Counted from the stretch's first letter, positions 35,587-45,877 are shown. The stretch: 64,000 bases of DNA from Streptococcus vestibularis (GCA_010604095.1 JAABLG010000009.1:1-64000); one strand, 5' to 3'. Program-made: numbers and translations. The notes: a model not told the origin generated them from the letters alone.

Positions 35587-37365
35587 TTAGGCAACTTCTT
35601 CTGTAAATTGACTATTATAAAGATCAGCATAGAAACCATCTGCTGCCATGAGCTCATCATGATTGCCCTGTTCAATAATGTTACCATCTTTCATCACAAG
35701 GATAAGGTCAGCATTTCGAATGGTTGATAAGCGGTGGGCAATGACAAAGGAAGTCCGCCCTTCCATAAGCTTGTCCATGGCTTTTTGAATCAATTCTTCT
35801 GTTCGGGTATCAACCGATGATGTCGCTTCATCCAAGATAAGAAGAGGGGCATCCTTAAGAAGCGCACGTGCAATGGTCAAGAGCTGCTTCTGTCCAACTG
35901 ATAAGGTCACAGAATCATCCAAATAAGTATCATAACCCGTTGGAAGTGTGGTAATGAAGTGGTGAACACCGACGGCCTTGGCTGCAGCAATAACTTGCTC
36001 ATCAGAAATATTCTCTTGGTTGTAAATCAAATTATCACGAATAGTACCTTCAAAGAGCCAAGTGTCTTGAAGCACCATAGAGAATTGATCATGAACAGTT
36101 TCACGCTTCATGTCATTAGTATCCACACCGTCAATGGTGATACGACCTTGGTCGATGTTATAGAACTTCATAAGTAGGTTAACAATAGTCGTCTTACCAG
36201 CACCCGTTGGACCAACGATTGCAATCTTTTGACCTGGCTTAGCAAGAGCTGAAAAGTCATGAATAATTGTCTTTTCAGGCGTATACCCAAAGGAAACATG
36301 GTCAAAGACAACTTGACCCTTAGTATCTGTCAACTCAGCTGTCTTGGCTGACTCGTCATCCATATCTTTTTCTTCCAAAAATTCAAAGATACGCCCAATA
36401 GCTGCAGTTGCTGATTGGAGTTGTGTAATCCCTTGCGCAATTTGAGAAAGGGGTTGTGAGAAGATACGAACATAAGTCATGAAGGCTACCACATCACCAA
36501 TAGTCAAGCTACCATCAATAACCTTAATAGCTCCCACAAGACATACCATAACGTAACCAAAGTTCCCAATGAAAATCATCAGTGGCATCATAATACCTGA
36601 GATAAATTGAGACTGCCACATCGACTTATAAAGTTTATCATTTAGGGCCTTGAATGCCTTACTGCTCTCTTCAGTGGCATTATAGCTCGTTACAACAGCT
36701 TGACCAGTGTAGATTTCTTCGATATAACCGTTGATATTAGCCAGATTATCTTGTTGGCGTTTAAACAATGGTTGGGAGAAGCCCATGATAAGGCCTACTA
36801 GAACAAATCCTATCAAGACAGAACCAATGGCAGTGAAAGCCATAGTGACATTTGAGTAAAACATCATAATAATGGCTGCGACCAAGAGAACACTTGAAGT
36901 AATTAGGGTACCCAGACCTTGACTAAGAGATTGTCCCAAAAGGTCAACGTCATTGGTCACACGAGAGAGGATGTCCCCTTGAGAGTGACTGTCAAAATAA
37001 TTAAGAGGTACACTGTTGATTTTCTTTTGGATAGCGGTACGGAAACGTTGTGAAAAGCGTTGTGTAACCGTCGCAACCGTAAAGCTTTGCAAATAACCAA
37101 CAATGGCTGAGATAGCATAGAGAACAGCCAAGGTTAAAGCAATGCTGCCCACCTTGTCTAAATCAATACCGGGAATAACTCCCATCTTAGTTGGTGTAAT
37201 CCCATCAGTAATAAGATTGGTGATTTCTTTTAATTTATCAGGTCCAATAACTGTAATGACCGCTGAAATAATAGCTCCAAAAATCGCTAAGACAAAGGGA
37301 ATTTGGAAGCCTTTAATATAGGGTTTTAAGCGTTTATAGGACGATGTTTTTGGCTTATTTTCCAT
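35587..37365 (-). CDS. Multidrug ABC exporter half-transporter B
   Basis: 592 aa. N-terminal six-helix ABC exporter domain (about 20-320), C-terminal nucleotide-binding domain with Walker A GPTGAGKTT, signature LSVGQKQ (variant of LSGGQ) and Walker B LLILDEATSSVD with the catalytic Glu. Pairs with the upstream half-transporter, overlapping it by 11 bp. A MarR regulator plus two half-transporters resembles SatRAB of S. suis (fluoroquinolone efflux) and LmrCD-type pumps; the substrate is inferred only. Confidence 0.9.
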   Translation of the reverse strand: MENKPKTSSYKRLKPYIKGFQIPFVLAIFGAIISAVITVIGPDKLKEITNLITDGITPTKMGVIPGIDLDKVGSIALTLAVLYAISAIVGYLQSFTVATVTQRFSQRFRTAIQKKINSVPLNYFDSHSQGDILSRVTNDVDLLGQSLSQGLGTLITSSVLLVAAIIMMFYSNVTMAFTAIGSVLIGFVLVGLIMGFSQPLFKRQQDNLANINGYIEEIYTGQAVVTSYNATEESSKAFKALNDKLYKSMWQSQFISGIMMPLMIFIGNFGYVMVCLVGAIKVIDGSLTIGDVVAFMTYVRIFSQPLSQIAQGITQLQSATAAIGRIFEFLEEKDMDDESAKTAELTDTKGQVVFDHVSFGYTPEKTIIHDFSALAKPGQKIAIVGPTGAGKTTIVNLLMKFYNIDQGRITIDGVDTNDMKRETVHDQFSMVLQDTWLFEGTIRDNLIYNQENISDEQVIAAAKAVGVHHFITTLPTGYDTYLDDSVTLSVGQKQLLTIARALLKDAPLLILDEATSSVDTRTEELIQKAMDKLMEGRTSFVIAHRLSTIRNADLILVMKDGNIIEQGNHDELMAADGFYADLYNSQFTEEVA

Positions 37366-39169
37366 TTTCTAACTCCTCCTTAGACAATTGTGAATAGGCA
37401 ATTTCTTGGTAGACTTCATTATTAGCCAAGAGTTCCTTGTGGGTTCCTTGACCAACAACCTTACCTTGGTCAAGCACCAAGATTTGATCGGCATCCATAA
37501 TGGTAGAGATACGTTGAGCAACAATCAACTTGGTCATATCTTGTGTTTTTTCAGCTAATTCTTGACGCAGTTTACGGTCTGTCTTATAGTCCAAAGCTGA
37601 GAAGGAATCGTCAAAAATCAAGATTTCAGGCTTACGAGCCAAGGCACGCGCAATAGCCAAACGTTGTTTTTGACCACCTGAGAAATTAGACCCAGCTTGA
37701 GCCACTTCTGCTCTAAGTTGACCTTCTTTATTTTCAACAAAGTCTTTTCCTTGAGCCAATTCGAGAGCATCCCAAATCTTAGCGTCATCAAGGGGACTGT
37801 TATTGCTGGTTCCCATCGTCATATTTAACGTGATATCTCCTGAGAAAAGCACAGCCTTTTGCGGAATATAACCGATAATATTGTGCAAGGTGTCATGGTC
37901 ATACTGACGTACATCTACACCATCAACCTTGATAGTCCCTTGCGTGGCGTCGTAAAAACGTGGGATAAGGTTGACAAGCGTTGATTTACCAGAACCAGTC
38001 GAACCAATAAAGGCAACCGTATCACCCTTTTTAGCTTTGAAGCTAACATGCTCCAGAACAGGCTCTGACGTTTTAGAATAACGGAAGGAAACATCATCGA
38101 ATGCGACAGTACCGACTTCTTTAGGCTTTTCAGAGTTATTTTCAGGGTAAGAAACTGAAGATTGGGTATCTAAAACTTCATTGATACGTCCAGCTGCTAC
38201 AACGGCACGTGGAAGAAGGAAGAAGACAACAATCATCATCATGAATCCCATAACAACCTGCATTGCATAAGAGGAGTAAACCACCATATCTGAGAAGAGA
38301 TGGATTTTATCTTCCATGGCACCAGCAATCTTAGTTGGATCTGTTGGAATCTTAACATCTTCAATCAAATGCGCACCAATCCAATAAATAGCTAAGGTTA
38401 AACCACTGGATACAGCTGTCATAACTGGTGTTAGTAAGGCAAAAGAGCGTCCGATAAAAAGATTATTTCGAGTCAAGGCTGTATTGGCATCTTCAAATTT
38501 ATCCTCTTGATAACTTTCGGCGTTATAGGCACGCACCACACGAATTCCAGTAAGAGATTCACGTGTCACGCTATTGAGTTTATCTGTCAGAGTTTGAATC
38601 AAGCGTTGTTTAGGCATAACCATGATTAAAAGGAAAAGCAAGAGAATGGCAATCACCGCCACAGCAACGAGCAAGGCTAGGAGCCAATTTCCATTTTTAT
38701 CTGCAATCTTAGTAATCGCCCAGATTGCCATGATTGGCCCTTGTGTAACAACCTGTAACCCCATGGTAAGCACCATCTGCAACTGGGTAATATCATTTGT
38801 CGTACGGGTCAAAAGACTAGGTATGGAGAATTTCTTAATCTCAGCATCCGAAAAATCAAGAACCTGATGGAAAATATCATCTCGAAGACGAGTAGTGAAA
38901 CTTGCCGCTGTTCTGGCAGCTAGAAATCCAACTGCTACAGAGGCCATAAAGCCCGCAAAGGACATCAAAAGCATTCGCATCCCTGGGACATCCGTATTCC
39001 AGGCGAAAATATCTGATGCTTTAGTCCCCTTGGTTGATAAGAGGGTTGTGATGTCAGACATATAGTCTGGAATTTTCAAGTTTAGATAGACGTTCAAGCA
39101 AACAAAAATCACAGCTAAGACAATCATACTTAACTCTTTTGCCGTCAAACGTTTAAATATTTTAAACAT
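37355..39169 (-). CDS. Multidrug ABC exporter half-transporter A
   Basis: 604 aa. Six transmembrane helices, then an NBD with Walker A GSTGSGKST, signature FSGGQKQR and Walker B ILIFDDSFSALD. The residue after Walker B is Asp in place of the catalytic Glu, the usual degenerate site of heterodimeric exporters; the partner supplies the canonical Glu. Lies 3 bp downstream of the MarR gene. Confidence 0.9.
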   Translation of the reverse strand: MFKIFKRLTAKELSMIVLAVIFVCLNVYLNLKIPDYMSDITTLLSTKGTKASDIFAWNTDVPGMRMLLMSFAGFMASVAVGFLAARTAASFTTRLRDDIFHQVLDFSDAEIKKFSIPSLLTRTTNDITQLQMVLTMGLQVVTQGPIMAIWAITKIADKNGNWLLALLVAVAVIAILLLFLLIMVMPKQRLIQTLTDKLNSVTRESLTGIRVVRAYNAESYQEDKFEDANTALTRNNLFIGRSFALLTPVMTAVSSGLTLAIYWIGAHLIEDVKIPTDPTKIAGAMEDKIHLFSDMVVYSSYAMQVVMGFMMMIVVFFLLPRAVVAAGRINEVLDTQSSVSYPENNSEKPKEVGTVAFDDVSFRYSKTSEPVLEHVSFKAKKGDTVAFIGSTGSGKSTLVNLIPRFYDATQGTIKVDGVDVRQYDHDTLHNIIGYIPQKAVLFSGDITLNMTMGTSNNSPLDDAKIWDALELAQGKDFVENKEGQLRAEVAQAGSNFSGGQKQRLAIARALARKPEILIFDDSFSALDYKTDRKLRQELAEKTQDMTKLIVAQRISTIMDADQILVLDQGKVVGQGTHKELLANNEVYQEIAYSQLSKEELENGK

Positions 39170-39172
39170 AAG

Positions 39173-39616
39173 TTACTCCTTATTTTTCTCTAAATTCTTG
39201 CGAATTTGATGAAAGACTCGAAAAGCCGTCTCGGCATCTTCTTTTGATATACCTTCTAACAACTGCTCATGAATGGCCTCTCGGAAATGTTTGACATCTT
39301 GGGCCTTCTTTTTGCCCAAGTCTGTCAGATGTACATACTTGTAGCGTTTGTCCTTATCTGATGTCACCAATTCAACGAAACCATTTTTCTCCATCCGTTT
39401 GACCAGATTACTAGCCACCGATTTAGAGATACATAGTCTTTTCTCAATGTCTTTAATAAAAATTTCCTTATCTTGGTTGTCAGACAAATACTTGACAGCA
39501 AAACCTTGAGGACCAGCTAGATGCTCAACACCATGCGCTTTACCTAGCTCTTGCACGCGAGATTCCATGGTATTGATGAACTCTCTAAATTCGCTAAAGG
39601 GATCTTTTCCATGCAT
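39173..39616 (-). CDS. MarR-family transcriptional regulator of the ABC exporter
   Basis: 147 aa. Winged-helix MarR domain: IKDIEKRLCISKSVASNLVKRMEKNGFVELVTSDKDKRYKYVHLTDLGKK (wing DKDKRYKYV). First gene of the operon with the exporter pair. Three palindromes around its promoter (39637-39701) imply autorepression relieved by an exported drug or metabolite. Confidence 0.9.
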   Translation of the reverse strand: MHGKDPFSEFREFINTMESRVQELGKAHGVEHLAGPQGFAVKYLSDNQDKEIFIKDIEKRLCISKSVASNLVKRMEKNGFVELVTSDKDKRYKYVHLTDLGKKKAQDVKHFREAIHEQLLEGISKEDAETAFRVFHQIRKNLEKNKE

Positions 39617-39636
39617 TGCATCTTCCTCCTTAAATA

Positions 39637-39701
39637 ATTCTCATGGAAACCATTTTAGTTCTCATGAGAATTATTGTCAAGAAAAAAGTTCCTATGAGAA
39701 C
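39637..39701 (-). promoter_or_regulatory. Promoter with three MarR operator-like palindromes
   Basis: TTGACA (39680-39675) and TAAAAT (39657-39652) on the minus strand, 17-bp spacer. Three related boxes, read on plus: ATTCTCATGGAAAC (39637-39650) after the -10, GTTCTCATGAGAAT (39658-39671) exactly in the spacer, and GTTCCTATGAGAAC (39688-39701) before the -35. This layout suits cooperative repression. Confidence 0.8.
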
Positions 39702-39707
39702 TAAAAA

Positions 39708-39745
39708 AGAGTGAGGTAGGAATTTTTAGTGTCTACTCTCACTCT
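39708..39745 (-). terminator. Terminator of the peptide deformylase gene
   Basis: AGAGTGAG...CTCACTCT stem extended by GTAG/CTAC, then TTTTTTAG on the minus strand. Confidence 0.7.
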
Positions 39746-39788
39746 GCAACTGTAATTTGTCTCTCTTAGAATCTATTTCAAGTATCTT

Positions 39789-40199
39789 TTAGATAATAAT
39801 ACCCTCTAAATGATCCAATTCATGTTGAATAATTTGGGCCGGCATACCAGAAAAACTTAACTGTTTAGGCATCCATTGTTCATCTAAATAAGCTACCTCA
39901 ATCGACTCATAACGTCTGGTTGGACGACTTCCCTCTAAAGACAAACAAGACTCCTCGGTTTGAAATGGCGAAGACTTGCTTACCAAAACAGGATTAAACA
40001 TAACCAGATTGACAAAACCAATATTGACGATGATAACACGCTTTTTAACCCCAATCATATTGGCTGCCATACCCACACAAGCATCTTTATGAAATTCCAG
40101 TGTATCACGCAAATCCTTAGCCAAATAGAGGTCTTCTTTAGTCGCTTCTGTCGATTTTTGTCCTAGAAAAAAGACATCCTTTACGATAGGTTTTATCAT
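39789..40199 (-). CDS. Peptide deformylase-like protein (divergent)
   Basis: 136 aa, short for the family. Motif 3 QHELDHLEG (HExxH metal site) and motif 2 EESCLSL (Cys metal ligand) are intact enough for metal binding. Motif 1 reads GMAANMIG where active deformylases have G-x-AAPQ, so the catalytic Gln is Met and Pro is Asn. It may be a paralogue with weak or altered activity; the housekeeping enzyme would be elsewhere. Monocistronic. Confidence 0.8.
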   Translation of the reverse strand: MIKPIVKDVFFLGQKSTEATKEDLYLAKDLRDTLEFHKDACVGMAANMIGVKKRVIIVNIGFVNLVMFNPVLVSKSSPFQTEESCLSLEGSRPTRRYESIEVAYLDEQWMPKQLSFSGMPAQIIQHELDHLEGIII

Positions 40200-40340
40200 C
40201 TCTTTACTCCCTTATCATTTCTTTCTTAAGCTATGACATCATATGTCCTTCTTTTATCTGAGCCAACGGTTTTTATTTTCAGACATAATAACCTCAACCT
40301 ATTATATCAAAAATGGCGGACCCCTAGGAAAGCAGACGAA

Positions 40341-40364
40341 AAAAGAAACCCAAAGGCTTCTTTT
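40341..40364 (-). terminator. Terminator of the large membrane protein gene
   Basis: AAAAGAAGCC-TTT-GGGTTTCTTTT stem-loop with T-run on the minus strand, touching the stop codon at 40364. Confidence 0.75.
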
Positions 40365-42007
40365 CATCGTTCTTTCTTCACTCTATACAAATAGCCAATA
40401 AAAGCTAAAAAACTAATCGCTGAAACACTCATTGCCATTTTAGCAACCGGGGTATAACTATAGGTCACTACAACTCGATGCTTGCCTGGTGGCAAGACTA
40501 AATTAGTTGGATTCTTTTCATTGGATAAGTAAGTTGTTGCTGGCTTCCCAGCAATCGTCACTTCCTGCCCCTTGTAGTAGAAAACAGGCAGTGACAAAAC
40601 TTTCTCAGCTTGAGAATTATTAGTCACCTTAAATGACAACTCATGAGGAGATTGCTTGATAGCTGACTTAATTTCCTGAGTATCTAGAAAAAGGTGTTTA
40701 TCAAAGACAAACTTAAAGGGAACTTCTTTATTGGTATAGTCGCCGTTGATATTTTTGTAAGTTCCCTTAGCCAGCATGCCTTTCGTAACTTTTGTATTAC
40801 TCGGCAATATGTTCTTGACTTTAGTCATCTTATCTTGAACAGTAACAATCTGAAACATATTTAGGCAAATACCAATCAGGACAAGTACCGTCGTAGCTTT
40901 TAGAGAAATAGTCTTTAAGATATTAGCCAGGGCTAAGCTGAAAAATAGCAAAGCCAAACTCCATAATCTCCAAGGAAATTGAAGATTGGACACCGGGCTT
41001 TCCTGCAATAACTGCCAAGGAAAACTCTTCAAGGTTAAAAAGGCTAAAGCAAGAGATATAAAAAGGTAAATTTTAGCTTCCCTATCCTTCACCAAACACT
41101 TAGCAAAGGCTAGACTTAACACTAAACCAATAAGATAAAGCAGATTAACTGATGGAATTCTTAAATCACTTTTTACAATAAGCCCCCAGATATCTGACAA
41201 ACTCAAAGCCGTTTTGGCTAGAAAAGGCTTAAATGTCGTCCGCAAAGTCACATACCTAAATTGCTCTATCATAGGCACAAAATAGGCCAGAGACATTCCC
41301 AAAGTTACTAGAGTAGCCTTAAGAAAGCCCAGTAACCGCTCTTTCTTAGAGTCCCAAATGCAAAAACTGGTTACCACTACTAAGAAAATCAAAACAGAGG
41401 CTAAGACGACCGATAAAACATGGGAATAGACAAGGCCAAGCATCCCAAGGGTCAAGACCCACCATTTTTTGTAATCTCCAAAAGTTAGCAAACGCACGCC
41501 TACAAAAACTAGGGGCAGAAAAATCATCGCCAGGGTTTCGCCAACCGCTGCCCTATAGTAGGAATTATGCAAGAAATAACCTGAAAAGAGATAGAAGGTA
41601 GAAAATATCAGCACCTGCTTATCAGAATACCTCAATAAACGTAAGCCATAAAAACTAAGCAAACAGGTTGCAAAGCGAACAAGAAACTGAAAACTCATCC
41701 AAGCTACAAAAATAGATTGTGTCAACTGATATACTAGGAAGATTGGATAGTAGGTCAACCAAGGATAAAAGGTATTTATTAACTGGCCAGTGCCTCCATT
41801 GGTCGTAAAATTGATAGGACTCTTCCAAATGGTGTCTAGAGACAAAAGACGGTTAATATGAAAAACCACATCATCGCCATAAAGCTTATCTCTAAAAAAG
41901 AACATTGGCAAAATTGACACGAAACTTATCAAAAAACTCAGTACAAGGACTGCCCAATTACTAGAGTTCTTTTCTCTTTTCCCAAAGGGACTTTGTTCAA
42001 TAATCAC
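40364..42007 (-). CDS. Polytopic membrane protein, YfhO/6-PTPS-related type
   Basis: 547 aa with about 11-12 transmembrane helices and an extracellular domain before the last helix (about 405-520, including KHRVVVTYSYTP). The N-terminal loop GDDVVFHINRLLSLDTIWKSPINF carries acidic residues after the first helix, as in GT-C-fold glycosyltransferases, and the whole resembles streptococcal proteins annotated as 6-pyruvoyl-tetrahydropterin synthase-related or YfhO-like membrane proteins. A role in glycosylating surface polymers is plausible but unproven. Confidence 0.7.
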   Translation of the reverse strand: MIIEQSPFGKREKNSSNWAVLVLSFLISFVSILPMFFFRDKLYGDDVVFHINRLLSLDTIWKSPINFTTNGGTGQLINTFYPWLTYYPIFLVYQLTQSIFVAWMSFQFLVRFATCLLSFYGLRLLRYSDKQVLIFSTFYLFSGYFLHNSYYRAAVGETLAMIFLPLVFVGVRLLTFGDYKKWWVLTLGMLGLVYSHVLSVVLASVLIFLVVVTSFCIWDSKKERLLGFLKATLVTLGMSLAYFVPMIEQFRYVTLRTTFKPFLAKTALSLSDIWGLIVKSDLRIPSVNLLYLIGLVLSLAFAKCLVKDREAKIYLFISLALAFLTLKSFPWQLLQESPVSNLQFPWRLWSLALLFFSLALANILKTISLKATTVLVLIGICLNMFQIVTVQDKMTKVKNILPSNTKVTKGMLAKGTYKNINGDYTNKEVPFKFVFDKHLFLDTQEIKSAIKQSPHELSFKVTNNSQAEKVLSLPVFYYKGQEVTIAGKPATTYLSNEKNPTNLVLPPGKHRVVVTYSYTPVAKMAMSVSAISFLAFIGYLYRVKKER

Positions 42008-42183
42008 AATTCTTCCTCTCGTATTAAATCATAAAATTAGCTATAAAAAGAGATTCTTTGCTCCCTCATTATACCAAAAATCTAGCAGGAAACTTTTTAC
42101 CTCTTTAAAAGATCACGTTCCTGACAACCAGACAGACTATCCACTACAGCTTGAGCCACCTGCCATACCCTTTCAAAACAAAA

Positions 42184-42203
42184 AAGAAACCCGCAGGCTT
42201 CTT
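42184..42203 (-). terminator. gdhA terminator
   Basis: AAGAAGCC-TGCG-GGTTTCTT stem-loop (one G-U pair) followed by TTTTTG on the minus strand. Sequence is very similar to the hairpin at 40341-40364. Confidence 0.75.
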
Positions 42204-42248
42204 TTCTTATTTTATCGAGAGGCTTATTAATCAGGTCAGGTCTGCTAA

Positions 42249-43628
<1,380 letters not shown>

Positions 43629-43631
43629 TTA

Positions 43632-43644
43632 GTAATTTAATTAC
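43632..43644. promoter_or_regulatory. Inverted repeat in the gdhA leader
   Basis: GTAATT-T-AATTAC perfect inverted repeat downstream of the gdhA -10; resembles half-sites of the TAGTAA boxes near nadR. Role unknown. Confidence 0.35.
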
Positions 43645-43650
43645 ATGAAT

Positions 43651-43679
43651 AGTATAAATTTTCAGAATCTTCTTGTCAA
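43651..43679 (-). promoter_or_regulatory. gdhA promoter with embedded CodY-like box
   Basis: TTGACA (43679-43674), 17-bp spacer, TATACT (43656-43651) on the minus strand. The spacer contains AATTTTCAGAATCTT (43657-43671, plus strand), 13 of 15 matches to the CodY consensus AATTTTCWGAAAATT. Confidence 0.75.
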
Positions 43680-43777
43680 GTATTTTTTGTTATTTTTTTG
43701 ATTTGTATGTTAGATTTTATGACATCAATTCAATTTTATCTATTTTAAGTCTTTTCTAAAACCTTATCAATTCAGCA

Positions 43778-43792
43778 ATGTAAGCGCATTAA
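43778..43792. promoter_or_regulatory. cre-like site between gdhA and nadR
   Basis: ATGTAAGCGCATTAA fits the catabolite responsive element WTGNAANCGNWNNCW at all but one fixed position. It is about 100 bp from either promoter, so its effect is uncertain. Confidence 0.35.
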
Positions 43793-43865
43793 CTTTTTCG
43801 GCTTTTTCTTGAATTTTTTTTTGCTTTTTTTGAAAATTTCATGCCATATTGGACGTGAAAAGCAA

Positions 43866-43936
43866 TTTAGTAATTTTACTATTTTCTATTTACAAAGACT
43901 TTGAGCTATGCTACTATTAATTTAGTAATTTTACTA
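43866..43936 (+). promoter_or_regulatory. nadR promoter flanked by two TAGTAA-TT-TTACTA palindromes
   Basis: TTTACA (43889-43894), 17-bp spacer, TACTAT (43912-43917). Identical palindromes TAGTAATTTTACTA lie just upstream of the -35 (43868-43881) and at the predicted start site (43923-43936). This is a repressor layout, and the NrtR-type regulator two genes downstream is the natural candidate. Confidence 0.75.
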
Positions 43937-43960
43937 TATTTCAAATAAAGGATTATTCTT

Positions 43961-45067
43961 ATGAAAAGAAAACAGCTATCAGGAAAGCGTATTGGGATTG
44001 TGTTTGGAACTTTCGCTCCAATGCACATTGGGCATGTTGACCTCATCACCAAAGCCAAACGCTATAACGACAATGTTCTAGTAATCGTTAGTGGCAGTAA
44101 TGGTCAGGAAGATCGTGGAACACGCGCAGGCCTATCACTCAACCGACGCTTTCGTTACGTTCGTGAAGTATTTTATGATGACGAACTTGTTGTCGTAGAT
44201 AAATTAGATGAAGAAGGGATGCCTGCCTACCCTGAGGGCTGGATTCCATGGGTTAAGCATGTTAAGGAGCTTATCGCGAAAAATACCGACACCCCTGAAA
44301 AAGTCACCTTTTATGTTGGTGAGCCCGAGTATGTGGCTGAACTCAATGAACACTATCCCCAAGCGCAGGTAGAGCTCATCGAACGTTCTATTATAGACAT
44401 CTCTGCTACCGAGATTCGTGATAACCCTATGGAAAATTGGCGATTTATCACTAAGCCTTTCCGTCGCCATTTTACACGAAAGGTCCTGGTTGTCGGATCT
44501 GCTAGCGGTGGAAAAACTACCCTCGTGAAAGATTTGGCTCGTACATACAATGCTCCCTGTTCTCTGGAATATGCCCGTGAGTATCAAGAAAAGTATAATG
44601 TTCGTGATGATGAATTGGATACCAATGACTATATTCACCTCTTGACCGACCAATATGCACAGACAGCTGATATCATTGATAAGGGGCAACACTCAGGTCT
44701 TATCTTTGCAGATACCAATTCAACGGTGACAAAGGTTTATATTGACTACTATTTGAAGGAGAGTATTTCTCAAGAAGAATTTGACACCTTGGACCGCCTC
44801 TATCAAGTCACTCAAGCTCGTGAAAAATGGGATTTGATTTTTGTCATTCTACCAAAGTCAAACTATGTTGATGATGGTTTTCGCGATATGACCATGGCTG
44901 ACCATCATACACGTGACTGGTTTACCAAACATCTTTTAGACCTACTGTCACCATTTAAAGACAAAATCGTTATTTTAGGGGATAATAGTGACAGTGATAG
45001 TTTTTTTGCAGACAACTACCATTTTGCCAAAAAGGCAATCAATGAACGGTTGCATATTGAGGTTTAG
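43961..45067 (+). CDS. nadR: NadR-type bifunctional NMN adenylyltransferase / ribosylnicotinamide kinase
   Basis: 368 aa. The N-terminal nucleotidyltransferase domain has GTFAPMHIGHVDLI (GxFxPxHxGH) and a SATEIRDNP segment (ISxTxxR-like). The C-terminal kinase domain starts with P-loop GSASGGKTTLVKDLA (about 180-194). The N-terminal DNA-binding HTH of E. coli NadR is missing, so regulation must come from another protein. Salvages nicotinamide riboside and NMN to NAD. RBS AAAGGA. Followed 57 bp later by the NrtR-type gene. Confidence 0.9.
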   Translation: MKRKQLSGKRIGIVFGTFAPMHIGHVDLITKAKRYNDNVLVIVSGSNGQEDRGTRAGLSLNRRFRYVREVFYDDELVVVDKLDEEGMPAYPEGWIPWVKHVKELIAKNTDTPEKVTFYVGEPEYVAELNEHYPQAQVELIERSIIDISATEIRDNPMENWRFITKPFRRHFTRKVLVVGSASGGKTTLVKDLARTYNAPCSLEYAREYQEKYNVRDDELDTNDYIHLLTDQYAQTADIIDKGQHSGLIFADTNSTVTKVYIDYYLKESISQEEFDTLDRLYQVTQAREKWDLIFVILPKSNYVDDGFRDMTMADHHTRDWFTKHLLDLLSPFKDKIVILGDNSDSDSFFADNYHFAKKAINERLHIEV

Positions 45068-45124
45068 ATGACCTCTTCAAGCGTTCATCTCTCAACTTAG
45101 CATCAAAGACAAGGAGGAAAAAAC

Positions 45125-45877
45125 ATGTCGAAAACCTTTGAAAATTCTGGTAGTGAAAAGGACTTCTTGAAAATCTACCAACAAGAAGAAATGGATAAGT
45201 ATGTCAGACCCTCAGTAACTGTAGACTCAGTCATCTTCCGCTATTATGAGGGAAGCGTTCAAACCTTACTTATCAAGCGAAAAAACCATCCCTTCTTGGG
45301 AAAATATGCGCTTAGTGGGGGCTTCGTCCAAGAACAAGAAGATCTCAATATAGCTGTTTGTCGCGAAGTTCTTGAAGAAACATCGGTTCAACTCAATCCA
45401 GAACATATTGAACAACTCATCACCGTTGGGACACCTTATCGTGACCCTCGAATGTGGACAATTTCAGTAGCCTATCTCTGTTTTATGTCTTACGATGACC
45501 ACCAAGTAGAAAAGGCTGCAGATGATGCCGCATCTACCCATTGGCTAGACATTGCGATGATAAATGGCCAGTTACAACTGATTGACGGTGACAAGCAACT
45601 GACTCAAGATGACCTTGCTTTCGACCATTGGGATATTCTGTTGACTGCCATGAAACGCATTAAGGGACGATTAGAATATCATCCAACCATACTCAGCATC
45701 ATGCCTGATGAAAACACCTTAACCACCTACCGTCAGCTTTTTGGGACTTTTAACGAGGATTATCTCAAAATGGATTCCACAAATTTCTTGCGTCGCTTTA
45801 AACATATTTTTCAAAAAACAGGCCGCCAGATGGCAACGAGAACCAAAAAAGCTGCCACTTATTCCTATAAAATCTAG
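45125..45877 (+). CDS. NrtR-like Nudix-related transcriptional regulator
   Basis: 250 aa. N-terminal Nudix fold (about 28-155): GGFVQEQEDLNIAVCREVLEETSV keeps the GGF and REVLEET parts of the Nudix box. C-terminal winged-helix-like region (about 165-250) contains FDHWDILLTAMKRIKGRLEYHPTIL and the basic tail TKKAATYSYKI. NrtR proteins repress NAD genes and are released by ADP-ribose. Its position next to a NadR lacking its own HTH, and palindromes at that promoter, support this role. Strong RBS AAGGAGG. Confidence 0.85.
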   Translation: MSKTFENSGSEKDFLKIYQQEEMDKYVRPSVTVDSVIFRYYEGSVQTLLIKRKNHPFLGKYALSGGFVQEQEDLNIAVCREVLEETSVQLNPEHIEQLITVGTPYRDPRMWTISVAYLCFMSYDDHQVEKAADDAASTHWLDIAMINGQLQLIDGDKQLTQDDLAFDHWDILLTAMKRIKGRLEYHPTILSIMPDENTLTTYRQLFGTFNEDYLKMDSTNFLRRFKHIFQKTGRQMATRTKKAATYSYKI

